Assembly: GCA_013298625.1 (NCBI GenBank)
Contig: JAAFIF010000035.1
Coordinates: 1 to 64,000, forward strand
Source: Myxococcales bacterium
Lineage (GTDB): Bacteria; Myxococcota_A; Polyangia; Polyangiales; Ga0077539
DNA: 64,000 bases
Direction: 5' to 3'
A program made the translations under genes and the position numbers. Within the stretch, counting starts at the first letter, position 1; each line of letters opens with the position of its first letter. This document shows positions 18,814-26,915 of this stretch, one piece after another. The notes beneath the pieces are model-generated. The model saw only the letters and a list, made by a program, of their open reading frames with translations. It ran no database searches and had not been told where the DNA came from.

Positions 18814-19587
18814 ATGATCCCCCGCGCGCGAACGAGCGAGACGACGAGCAGAGCCCGAGGCGGCTCTCTGTCGTCGCTGCGCGCGCGGTGGCTGGGTCGG
18901 TCGCGGGGGCGGTCGCGGGCGGGCATGACGCTGATCGAGATCATGATCGTCGTGGCGATCATGGGGATGCTCGCCTCGGGCGTGCTCTTCGGGCAGGGCG
19001 CGCTGCCGCGGGCGCGGCTGCGCACGAGCTGCATGCGGCTCGCGGCGGCGTATCGCTTCGCCTACGTGCACGCGCTGACGAGCGGAAAGACCACGCGCGT
19101 GAGCTTTCCCCTCGGCGGCGCGCGGATCAGCGTCGAAGAGAGCGACGACGCGATGCAGCTCGACCCGCGCGACCCGCTGCGTGCGGGCGGCGCCGAGGCG
19201 ATCGAAGCCGCTGCGGTGCAGCAAGCGGACGCGATTCAGAACCTTCGTCCCAGGGCTCCGCGCGCGCAGTTTACGGCGATTTCGGGGGCGCGCTTTCGTC
19301 CGCGGGACCTCGACGAGGGCATCACCGTCGCGCGGCTCTACAGCCAGCACGACGAAGAGGCGCGCACCGAAGGCTCGGGCCACGTGTACTTCTTCGCCGG
19401 CGGTCAGGCGGAGCGCGCGGTGGTTCACCTTCGCAACGGACGCGGCGATGTCTTCTCGATCGTGCTCGACCCGATGACGGGCCGCGCCGAGGTCTTCGAC
19501 CGCGCCGTCGAGCCGCCGGCTCCAGAAGAGCGCGAAGAGAACGAGACGGACTCGCGCGAGCGAGTGTTTCGCGAGGTGTCGCAGTGA
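18814..19587 (+). CDS. gspH: Type II secretion minor pseudopilin GspH
   Basis: A 257-residue pseudopilin with a long Arg/Ser-rich leader of 37 residues and cleavage motif SRAG followed by MTLIEIMIVVAIMG (Glu at +5). The beta-rich globular domain includes FPLGGARISVEES and a GHVYFFAGGQAERAVVHL strand pair typical of GspH/FimT domains. It is longer than the usual ~170-190 residues because of the leader and an acidic C-terminal tail. The stop overlaps the gspI GTG start, so translation is coupled. Confidence 0.9.
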   Translation: MIPRARTSETTSRARGGSLSSLRARWLGRSRGRSRAGMTLIEIMIVVAIMGMLASGVLFGQGALPRARLRTSCMRLAAAYRFAYVHALTSGKTTRVSFPLGGARISVEESDDAMQLDPRDPLRAGGAEAIEAAAVQQADAIQNLRPRAPRAQFTAISGARFRPRDLDEGITVARLYSQHDEEARTEGSGHVYFFAGGQAERAVVHLRNGRGDVFSIVLDPMTGRAEVFDRAVEPPAPEEREENETDSRERVFREVSQ

Positions 19588-20459
19588 TCCCCGCGCGCGA
19601 CGAAGAGCGAGAGGCGGCGCTGCGCGACCGCGTGCGCGCGCGGCGCAAGGCGCTCGGCGTGACGGTGCTCGGCTTCACGCTGCTCGAGGTGATGATCGCG
19701 ACGGCCATCTTGGCGATGGGGCTCGCGTCGGTGTTCGGCAGCAACGTGATCGCGGCGCGGCGCGTTGCGCACGGCCGAATGATCACGCAAGCCACGTTGG
19801 TCGGTCAGTGCCGGATGACACAGGTCGAGGCGTGGCTGCGTAAGAACCAGCTTCCGCAGACCGATCAGCGCGTGGACGATCCGCCGGACATGGGCGGGGC
19901 GCGCTGCTGCGAGGCCCCGTTCACGTGCGAGGCCAACGTCGACAAGATCGAGCTGCCGAGCCCGCCCCAGGTCAACGCCGACGCGACGAGCCAGCTCATG
20001 AACACCGCGTCGAGCGCCCTCTCGGGGACGCAGTTCGGCGGCGCCGGCGGCGCAGCGGGCGGGGCTGCGGCCAACCCGTTGACGGCGCTCGCGGGTGCCC
20101 TCGGCGGCTTGGGCGGCGCGGGCGGCGCGGCGCCGGGGCAGGGCGCGATGGGCTCGGGCTCGGGCGCGCCAGACATGCGCGGTGCGCAGGGCGCGATCCT
20201 CGCGGGGATCTACCCGTCGCTCAAGCCGCTGCTCGAAGGCGCGATCCGTCGCGTGACCGTGCGCGTGGCCTGGCAAGAGGGGGCGCGAGATTTCTCCTTT
20301 GATCTCGTGCAGTACGTGACCAACCCGGGGCAGACGTTGCAGTCGGGCGCGGCGATGCCGGGAGTCCCGCAGGACGCGCTCAACGGATTGCTCAACGCCG
20401 CGGGCGGGGCTGCGGGCGGGGCTGCGGGCAGCGCGGTGCCAGGGATGGGGATCCGATGA
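19584..20459 (+). CDS. gspI: Type II secretion minor pseudopilin GspI, enlarged
   Basis: A 291-residue pseudopilin. The leader ends in LG, followed by FTLLEVMIATAILAMG (Glu at +5), then the typical AARRVAHGRMITQATLVGQCRM segment. The usual GspI is ~120-130 residues. Here the globular domain is split by a Cys-rich patch (RCCEAP, FTCE) and a Gly/Ala-rich low-complexity stretch (about residues 150-200), and the protein ends in a second Gly/Ala-rich tail. The conserved strand VRVAWQEGARDFSFDLVQYV lies after the insertion. It starts at GTG 19584 inside the gspH stop and overlaps gspJ by 4 bp. Confidence 0.88.
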   Translation: MIPARDEEREAALRDRVRARRKALGVTVLGFTLLEVMIATAILAMGLASVFGSNVIAARRVAHGRMITQATLVGQCRMTQVEAWLRKNQLPQTDQRVDDPPDMGGARCCEAPFTCEANVDKIELPSPPQVNADATSQLMNTASSALSGTQFGGAGGAAGGAAANPLTALAGALGGLGGAGGAAPGQGAMGSGSGAPDMRGAQGAILAGIYPSLKPLLEGAIRRVTVRVAWQEGARDFSFDLVQYVTNPGQTLQSGAAMPGVPQDALNGLLNAAGGAAGGAAGSAVPGMGIR

Positions 20460-21190
20460 AGACCACGCGACTTGAAAACGTGGGTCTCGTGAAGCGACGC
20501 GCGCGCGCGGGCATGACCCTGCTCGAAGTGATCGTCGCGACCGCGGTCTTCGCGATGATGGGCTTGATGTTGCTCACGGCGTTTACGCACACCGGGCGGA
20601 TGCGCGACCGGTTGAGCTCGCGCATGGATCGAGACCACCAGGCGCGCACGGCGGTGATGCGCTTGTCGCGCGACCTGCGCGGGGCGTTTCTGTCCGCGCA
20701 CGTCAACGGCGTGAACCCTGGGCAGAACAACGTGCTGACGGCGTTCGTGGCGCGCGAGGGGCTCAACGGGGACAACCTCGAGCTGACGGCGTTTACCCAT
20801 CGCCGGCTGCGTCGCGGCGCGCACGAAGGGGACGCGTGCGAGGTCGGCTACAGGGTGATGGAGCGCCGCGGCGCGCAGCGGACGACGTACGACCTGATGC
20901 GCCGCGAGACGACGCGGATCGACAACGAGCCGCAGCGGGGCGGCGCGCTCGACGTGCTCGCGCAGGACGTCACGCTGTTCGACCTGAAATTCTACGACGA
21001 GACCTCCACCCAGTGGATCGAGAGCTGGAACACCACCAGCGCCACCGGCCAGCCCGCGCGCCTCCCGCAGCGCGTGCGCATCACGATCGAGCTGCGGGAC
21101 GAGGGCGAGCGTCGGCGTCGCTACAGCACCGAGACGCCGGTGATGATCCAGTCGATGTTGCGCTTCGGGCTCGGGCTCGATTGGCGCTGA
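20456..21190 (+). CDS. gspJ: Type II secretion minor pseudopilin GspJ
   Basis: A 244-residue pseudopilin with leader KRRARAG followed by MTLLEVIVATAVFAMMG (Glu at +5). The GspJ domain has an ARTAVMRLSRDLRGAF segment and several beta-strands ending PQRVRITIELRDEGER. GspJ helps start pseudopilus assembly at the tip with GspI and GspK. The ATG overlaps the gspI stop (ATGA), and gspK follows 12 bp later. Confidence 0.92.
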   Translation: MKTTRLENVGLVKRRARAGMTLLEVIVATAVFAMMGLMLLTAFTHTGRMRDRLSSRMDRDHQARTAVMRLSRDLRGAFLSAHVNGVNPGQNNVLTAFVAREGLNGDNLELTAFTHRRLRRGAHEGDACEVGYRVMERRGAQRTTYDLMRRETTRIDNEPQRGGALDVLAQDVTLFDLKFYDETSTQWIESWNTTSATGQPARLPQRVRITIELRDEGERRRRYSTETPVMIQSMLRFGLGLDWR

Positions 21191-21202
21191 GAATCTACGG
21201 AC

Positions 21203-22705
21203 ATGTTGAATACTGAGCACCACGACCCAGCGCCGGACACGGCCCCCGCGACGAGCGTCGTTCGCGCGGGGCGCGGGCGCGCGCGGCGGGCCAAGGCGCG
21301 CAAGCGTCGGGCCCGCAGCGAGCGCGGCGTGGCGCTGCTCATGGTGCTCACCTCCGTGGCGCTCTTGTACGTGATGGCGCAGCAGACGCGGGACGAGGTC
21401 GAGGTCTCGTACGCCGCCGCGGCGACGGGGCGCGATCAGCTTATCGCGCACTACGAAGCGAAGAGCGGGATCAACCTCGCGCGCTTGCTGTTGCACGCAG
21501 AGCCCACGATTCGCCGCGCGATCATGGTGTCGCTCGGGCCGCTGATGGCGATGTTCGGCGGGCCGCCGGGGCAGATCCCTGTGTGGGAGCAAGCGGACAC
21601 GCTGTTCGGAGCGTTTCGTCGCGAGGGCGGGACGCGCGCGCTCGTCGAGAGCTTCGGCGTGAGCGAGCAGGGCGCGAAGAACCTGGGCGGACTGCGCGGC
21701 GCCGATCCGATCTTGATCGTCGACGAGGACTCGAAGATCAACGTCAACGGCTCGTATCGCGGCGCCGAAGTGTCTCGACGCGAGGCCGCGCGCCTCGTGG
21801 GCCTCACGGCCAACCCCGGCTACGAGCCGCTGTTTTCGCAGCGCGACGCGGACGGGCAGTTCACCGATCGCTCGACGCTCTTGCGCGAGATCATCGATTA
21901 CTCGGACGCTGACCAGACCGGCTTCGACATCGGTCAGCTGCTCACCAACAACGTCGCTGGACCGAGCGCGGGCGGCCCCGAGGACAACTTCTATTCTTCT
22001 CTGCGGCCGAGCTATCCCCGAAAGAACGCGCCGTTCGACTCGGTCAACGAGCTGCGGATGGTGCGCGGCCTCGGCGACGACGACCTGTGGAGCGCGATCG
22101 TCGATCCCGATCCGAGCAACCCGCGCCGTCGCAACCTGACCGTGTGGGGCTCTGGGCAGGTCAACGTCAACACGGCCAACGCGCAGACGCTGCTCGCGCT
22201 CATCTGCGCCTTCGGCCGAACGAACCTCGCGTGCACGGACCCCACGGCGGCGCGGCGCTTCACCACGGGCATCACCATGGTGCAGGGCTTCACGCTCTCG
22301 ATGGGGCTGCCGATCTTCGGCTCGGCGCAGATGTTCACGGCGACGCTGCAAGGGCGCGGGATGCTCGGGCAGCTGTTCAAGACCATGGCGGGCGATCAGC
22401 CCATCGTGATCGCCGACGCGGCGGGGCTCGAGCGAGCGATCACCGTCGAGTCCAAGGTGTTCAGCGTGTTCGCCTCGGCGCGCGTGGGGCTGTCGTACAC
22501 GCGCATCCACGCGGTGATCGACATGCGCCCGCAGCCGCAGATCGACAGCACGTTTCTTCGAGTGACGACGGGCGGGAGCGATGTTCCGCAGACCGCGCCG
22601 GTCGTCGATGCCACGCGCAACAACGGTCTGGTGCAGGGGCCCGCGGGCTCGGTGCAGCAGGTCGACGAGCGCGGCGGCACCATCATCTACTGGCGAGAGG
22701 ACTGA
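21203..22705 (+). CDS. gspK: Type II secretion pseudopilus tip protein GspK
   Basis: A 500-residue protein with a basic leader ending SERG, then a hydrophobic helix (VALLMVLTSVALLYVMAQQ). It lacks the +5 Glu, as is typical of GspK, which caps the pseudopilus. The large alpha-helical domain follows (IAHYEAKSGINLARLLL, DSKINVN, FDSVNELRMVRGLGDDDLW), with a helix-hairpin-like FNS...ELR region and VNVNTANAQTLLALI. It is longer than the usual ~320 residues, with added sequence in the middle (MAMFGGPPGQIPV) and C-terminus. It sits between gspJ and gspL. Confidence 0.92.
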   Translation: MLNTEHHDPAPDTAPATSVVRAGRGRARRAKARKRRARSERGVALLMVLTSVALLYVMAQQTRDEVEVSYAAAATGRDQLIAHYEAKSGINLARLLLHAEPTIRRAIMVSLGPLMAMFGGPPGQIPVWEQADTLFGAFRREGGTRALVESFGVSEQGAKNLGGLRGADPILIVDEDSKINVNGSYRGAEVSRREAARLVGLTANPGYEPLFSQRDADGQFTDRSTLLREIIDYSDADQTGFDIGQLLTNNVAGPSAGGPEDNFYSSLRPSYPRKNAPFDSVNELRMVRGLGDDDLWSAIVDPDPSNPRRRNLTVWGSGQVNVNTANAQTLLALICAFGRTNLACTDPTAARRFTTGITMVQGFTLSMGLPIFGSAQMFTATLQGRGMLGQLFKTMAGDQPIVIADAAGLERAITVESKVFSVFASARVGLSYTRIHAVIDMRPQPQIDSTFLRVTTGGSDVPQTAPVVDATRNNGLVQGPAGSVQQVDERGGTIIYWRED

Positions 22706-22717
22706 GAAGGCTCGGCG

Positions 22718-24226
22718 ATGGCCCTGTATCTCGGAATCGAATTGAGTGAAGGACAGCTCCGCGTCGTGAGACTGCGCGGGCAGTACCGAAAGCTCGCGAT
22801 CGAGGCGATCTACCGCCTCCCGCGCGAGCCCGGCCCCGACGGCATCACCATGGCTGCGCAAGCCATCCGCGCCTCGCTCCCGCAGACGCCCGACGGAGTC
22901 TTCGTCGCCGTCCAAGGCAGCGACGTCTCCTTGCGCCCGCTCTCTCTGCCCAAGGCGCTCTTGCGCCGCGGACCGAAGGTGCTCGCGGCCGAGCTCGACG
23001 GGCAAATCCCCTTCGAAATCGACTCTGCCGTCATGGACGCGCAGGTCGTTCGCGACGGAGAAGTGTCCGAGCTCATCGCCGCTGCGACCCGCGTCGAGCG
23101 CGTTCGAGCCGTCATCGACGCCTTCAAAGCCGCCGACCTCGAGCCGCGCGAAGTGGGCGTGATGCCCCTCGCGCTCGGCGAGCTCTCGTCGGCCTTCGTC
23201 GAGCTCAACTCCGCGGACCCCATCCTGCTCTTGCACGCGTACGAAGGCCGCGCGGACGTGTGCGTGATCGCCAACGGACGCACGCAGTTCGCAAGGACCA
23301 TCACAGGGCAGAACACCCCCGCCGTCCGCGAGCGCTCGGTCCGTCAGTCCCTCGGCGCGCACCTCGCGTCCGGCGGCAGCTCCGTCGTCACCGCGTACCT
23401 GTTCGGCGAAGACGGCCACTTGTTTCAAGAAGCCGTCGAGAAGGCCTCGGGGCTCGATGTCACCGCGGTGCGCATGTACCCGCCGGCGGGCACCGTCGCG
23501 CTCGCTCCCGAGGTCAACCCCGAAGAGCTTCGCCTGGTGCCCACGGCGCTCGCGCTCGCCATGCGAGGCGTGTCCAAAGCGTCCCGCATCGACCTTCGCA
23601 AAGGCCCCCTCGAGCTCAAGGGCAACACCACCATCCTGCGCGAGCGCGCGCCGATGTTGGCCATGCTCGCCGGCGCGGTGATGCTCACGTGGGTGGGCGC
23701 GACCGCGGCTCGCTACTACGCCAGCGCCTCCGAGCGCGACCGGCTCACGTCCGCGCTCGCGCTCGTCACGCAAGAGGTCTTCGAAGAGCGCATCACCGAC
23801 CCGCAGCAAGCCATCGCAAAGGCCCGCGGAACTGGCGAAATGCTGCAAGACCCGCTGCCGCCAGCGGACGCCTTCGACGTCATCGGGACCATCTCGTCGA
23901 AGATCCCCGAAGGCACACGAAATCATGACATCACGCAGCTCGAGGTCAGCGACGAGCGCGTGCAAGTGCAGGGAATCGCGGCGACCGTGCAGGACCGAGA
24001 CAGCATCGTCGAGGCGCTCAAGACGTACGAGTGCTTTCCCACGGTGACGCCGGGGCGCACGCAGGCGAACCCCGGCGACGGTCGACAGCAATACACGTTG
24101 GACGTCGAGTTTCGCTGCCCCGGCCGCGCGTCGAGCGCGCGCAGGCCCGGCGCTGCGGCGGCCACCACCGCTGGCAACAACACGGGCTCGAGCAGCGGCG
24201 CGGGAGGCTCCAGTGGCAGCAACTGA
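22718..24226 (+). CDS. gspL: Type II secretion platform protein GspL (PilM-like)
   Basis: GspL recruits GspE to the membrane. The 502-residue product has an actin-like cytoplasmic domain (MALYLGIELSEGQLRVVRLRG at the start; LLHAYEGRADVCVIANG in the middle), one membrane helix at about 310-332 (MLAGAVMLTWVGATAARYY) and a periplasmic ferredoxin-like domain. A Gly/Ser-rich tail closes it. It overlaps gspM by 14 bp, in keeping with the L-M pair acting together. Confidence 0.9.
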   Translation: MALYLGIELSEGQLRVVRLRGQYRKLAIEAIYRLPREPGPDGITMAAQAIRASLPQTPDGVFVAVQGSDVSLRPLSLPKALLRRGPKVLAAELDGQIPFEIDSAVMDAQVVRDGEVSELIAAATRVERVRAVIDAFKAADLEPREVGVMPLALGELSSAFVELNSADPILLLHAYEGRADVCVIANGRTQFARTITGQNTPAVRERSVRQSLGAHLASGGSSVVTAYLFGEDGHLFQEAVEKASGLDVTAVRMYPPAGTVALAPEVNPEELRLVPTALALAMRGVSKASRIDLRKGPLELKGNTTILRERAPMLAMLAGAVMLTWVGATAARYYASASERDRLTSALALVTQEVFEERITDPQQAIAKARGTGEMLQDPLPPADAFDVIGTISSKIPEGTRNHDITQLEVSDERVQVQGIAATVQDRDSIVEALKTYECFPTVTPGRTQANPGDGRQQYTLDVEFRCPGRASSARRPGAAAATTAGNNTGSSSGAGGSSGSN

Positions 24227-24860
24227 TTCACTTCGCGCAGCGGTCGCGGGCCTCTCGGAGAAAGACAAGCGGCAGCTCTCGATCCTCGGCGCGGTCCTCG
24301 CGCTCGGGCTCGTGTTCGGTTTGTGGCTCTTGTCCTACGCGCTGCTCAGCAACCTCGAGTCCGAGCGCTCTGCGACGCTCGACGCGCTGCGGGTGATCCG
24401 CACCGAGCGCGCGCGGATTCGGCAACGCCAGCAGTCGCGGGCGCAGATCCTCTCGCGCTACGAGCAGCACGCGCCTGCGCTCGGCGGCTTCATCGAGCAA
24501 GCCGCGCGAACGGCGCAGGTGACGGTGAGCGAGACCAACGACCGCCCTGTGCAGCGCGTAGACGCGGGCCGCTTCGAGCGCCGATCGGTCTCGATCCGCG
24601 TGCGCAGCGTGACGCTGCAGGCGCTCGTGGCGTTCATGGCGCAGATCGACAACGCGCCGTTTCCCGTGGCGATCACGACGCTGCGGCTGCGCAAGCGCTT
24701 CAACGAGAGCAACAACTACGACGTCGACGAGATGGTGATCACGACGTTCGATCGCGTCGTGCGCGCAGGCGAGCGACGCGCGGGAGCGGACGGCGGCGTC
24801 GCGGCGCCCGCGAGCAGGCCGACGGTCGTGGCCATTCCATCCGCGGGAGCTGCACGGTGA
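24213..24860 (+). CDS. gspM: Type II secretion platform protein GspM
   Basis: A 215-residue protein with a short cytoplasmic N-terminus, one membrane helix at about 24-45 (ILGAVLALGLVFGLWLLSYALL), a coiled-coil-like stretch rich in Arg/Gln and a small periplasmic domain ending in a strand that contains DEMVITTFDRV. This matches GspM, which stabilises GspL at the platform. The start overlaps gspL and the stop overlaps the gspN GTG. Confidence 0.87.
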   Translation: MAATDSLRAAVAGLSEKDKRQLSILGAVLALGLVFGLWLLSYALLSNLESERSATLDALRVIRTERARIRQRQQSRAQILSRYEQHAPALGGFIEQAARTAQVTVSETNDRPVQRVDAGRFERRSVSIRVRSVTLQALVAFMAQIDNAPFPVAITTLRLRKRFNESNNYDVDEMVITTFDRVVRAGERRAGADGGVAAPASRPTVVAIPSAGAAR

Positions 24861-25906
24861 ACGAGCGCACTCGAGAGATCGCGATGAAGGCGCTGCGGTA
24901 CCTGGGGTACCCGGCGTTCTTCTTCTTTTTCTTTCTGCTCTTTGTGTACTGGACGTTTCCGTACGACCGGCTCAAAGAGTTCATCATTCACCAGGCAGAA
25001 GCGCCGCGCGCGACCGGGGCAGGGACCGTCGCGCCGTCGAACATGCAGCTCGAGATCGACGAGCTCGGACCCACGTTCTTCCCGGGCCTGAGCGCGCGCG
25101 GGGTGCGCCTCACGTGGCTCCCGCAGCAGGCAGGGCAGCGGCCGATCACCGCGCGCATGGAGCGCGTGACCGCGCACGTGAGCTTGTTCGGTCTGCTCTT
25201 CGGCCGCGCCAACGGAGACCTGTCGATCGAGGGCATGGGCGGCACGGTCGAAGCGAGCTTTCAGAGCACGTTCAGCGGGACGCGCCCTGGGCTTCGCAAG
25301 CTCAAGCTCGAGATGAAGGGCGTGCGCGCCAACGAGGTCGGGCCGCTCGTTCAGGCGATCGGGCTGCCCGTCCAGGGACGGCTCGACACCACGATCGAGC
25401 TCGAGGTGCCCGACGGTCAGGTCAACCGCGCGTCCGGGACCGCGTCGCTCTCGATCGCTGGCCTCAAGATCGGCGACAACGTCGCGCAGTTTCAGATCCC
25501 AGGCTTCGGCGGCGTGACCATCGCCCAGATCGACGCCGGAACGCTCGCCGGTCAGGTCTCGATCCGCGACGGCAACGCCAACATCGAGCGCATCGGCGCG
25601 CGCTCGCGCGACCTCAACCTCGCGCTGAGCGGCCGCGTCGAGCTGCGCCCGGACCCCGCACAAACGGGCATCAACCTGCTGACGCGGTTTCAGCTCACCG
25701 ACGCGTTTCGCACGAAGAACGAGCAGGCGGGGCGAATCATGATGGTTCTCGACATGGTTCCCGACCTGCGCGCGGCGCGGGGCGCGGACGGGATGATCGC
25801 GCTTCGGTGCCGCGGCACCGCGGGGCGCGGCGTTCGATGCGCGGCCGAAGGGGCGAGCGGCGCGGCCGAAGCGGGCGGCTTCGGCGAGCCTCGTCGCGGG
25901 TTCTGA
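24857..25906 (+). CDS. gspN: Type II secretion protein GspN (delta-proteobacterial type)
   Basis: A 349-residue protein starting at GTG 24857 within the gspM stop. It has one N-terminal membrane helix of unusual Phe-rich make-up (about residues 18-34, FFFFFFLLFVYW) followed by FPYDRLKEFI, the usual GspN opening. A long periplasmic beta-rich domain follows with MQLEIDELGPTFFPGLSARGVRL and repeated AsmA-like strands. GspN is an accessory subunit in delta-proteobacterial secretion operons. It is the last gene of the operon and converges on 25915-26745, 8 bp away. Confidence 0.88.
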   Translation: MNERTREIAMKALRYLGYPAFFFFFFLLFVYWTFPYDRLKEFIIHQAEAPRATGAGTVAPSNMQLEIDELGPTFFPGLSARGVRLTWLPQQAGQRPITARMERVTAHVSLFGLLFGRANGDLSIEGMGGTVEASFQSTFSGTRPGLRKLKLEMKGVRANEVGPLVQAIGLPVQGRLDTTIELEVPDGQVNRASGTASLSIAGLKIGDNVAQFQIPGFGGVTIAQIDAGTLAGQVSIRDGNANIERIGARSRDLNLALSGRVELRPDPAQTGINLLTRFQLTDAFRTKNEQAGRIMMVLDMVPDLRAARGADGMIALRCRGTAGRGVRCAAEGASGAAEAGGFGEPRRGF

Positions 25907-25914
25907 ACGGCGAT

Positions 25915-26745
25915 TCAGCGAGCCGACATCGCGAGCAAGGCTGCGTCCGAGCCGAAGGACATCAGCAGATATCCTCGCTCCCACAGCGCGATCAGCGGCG
26001 CAAACGGGTCTCGCAGCGTCGTGAAGCGCTCGCCTCGAACGCCCGCAGGAGCCGCGTACGCGAGCCCGCCGAGCAGCCCAGAGGACAACGACCCTGGGAC
26101 GCGAGCGTCTGCGTCGACGGCCCGCCGCCACGCGCGCGCGCCGAGGACGAACGGCGCTGCGCGCTCCATGAGCACTGTGCTCACGCCGACGGTCGGCGCC
26201 CATCCGTCTCGTTGCTCTGCGGTCCAGTCTTCGCCTCCCGCGGCGCGCGCAGCGTCGTGGGCAGCGAGCGCTCCGCCGAGGTTGAACGGCGCTGCGCTCG
26301 ACAACAGCGACTCGCGCGTCGACGATTGCCACACGACGCGCGAGGGCGGCGGCTTGCCGGTCTCGCACCAGGGCCACAGCGCTGCGGCGGCGTCGAGCGC
26401 GAGCGCTTCTGCCGCCAGCGCGCCTGCGACGTCGGCCGCGAGCGCCGCGGCGAAGGCGGGCTTCGGCGCGAAGCGAATCGCGCGCACTGGCGAGCCGTGC
26501 CACTGCGCGGCGAGCGGCTCGATCTCGTCGGGCGCGAGCTCATCGAGCGCCTTGAAAATGCGAAATCTCCGGTGAACGTCGGTCAAAAACGAGGTCGGTA
26601 GCAGTCCGCGCGACACCAAGAGCTCCCACGCTGCGCGCGGCGACCGTTCGCCACGGACCGCGGCGAGCGCTGCCGCGAGGTTGGGCCGCTCGGCGGTGAG
26701 CGTGCGCGAAGCCAGGGCGCGGAGGCGGTCGTCGATGGTGCTCAT
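25915..26745 (-). CDS. Uncharacterised Ala-rich soluble protein
   Basis: A 276-residue protein with no signal peptide and no recognisable motif. It opens with a helical region (DDRLRALASRTLTAERPNLAAALAAV), then has LLPTSFLTDVHRRFRIFKALDEL and several Trp-containing segments. The start is set at ATG 26745 (MSTIDDRLRAL), because upstream residues in the frame are Arg-rich and implausible. It is convergent with gspN and divergent from the first Cys-rich lipoprotein (170 bp apart). Nothing in the context suggests a function. Confidence 0.6.
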   Translation of the reverse strand: MSTIDDRLRALASRTLTAERPNLAAALAAVRGERSPRAAWELLVSRGLLPTSFLTDVHRRFRIFKALDELAPDEIEPLAAQWHGSPVRAIRFAPKPAFAAALAADVAGALAAEALALDAAAALWPWCETGKPPPSRVVWQSSTRESLLSSAAPFNLGGALAAHDAARAAGGEDWTAEQRDGWAPTVGVSTVLMERAAPFVLGARAWRRAVDADARVPGSLSSGLLGGLAYAAPAGVRGERFTTLRDPFAPLIALWERGYLLMSFGSDAALLAMSAR

Positions 26746-26915
26746 CGCGGAGGTGTCGAGGGCGCGACGTGCTGTACGTCGAGTGCTGCAGTGTGCGTCG
26801 GTGAGCGATGCGCTTCGCCGACCCCTCCGTCGCGAGAGACCAGCATCGCAAACGCACCGAGAGCGTGCCGGCGAATTCGGGGGACACGGACGGGTGCGGT
26901 AGAGTCTGTTTCGCG

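Noticed and set aside
20210-24268. A 1352-codon open frame on the minus strand antisense to gspI-gspM
   Set aside because: It is opposite a clear run of recognised secretion genes. Its product is Arg/Ala/His-rich with no domain, the usual artefact of open antisense frames in GC-rich DNA.
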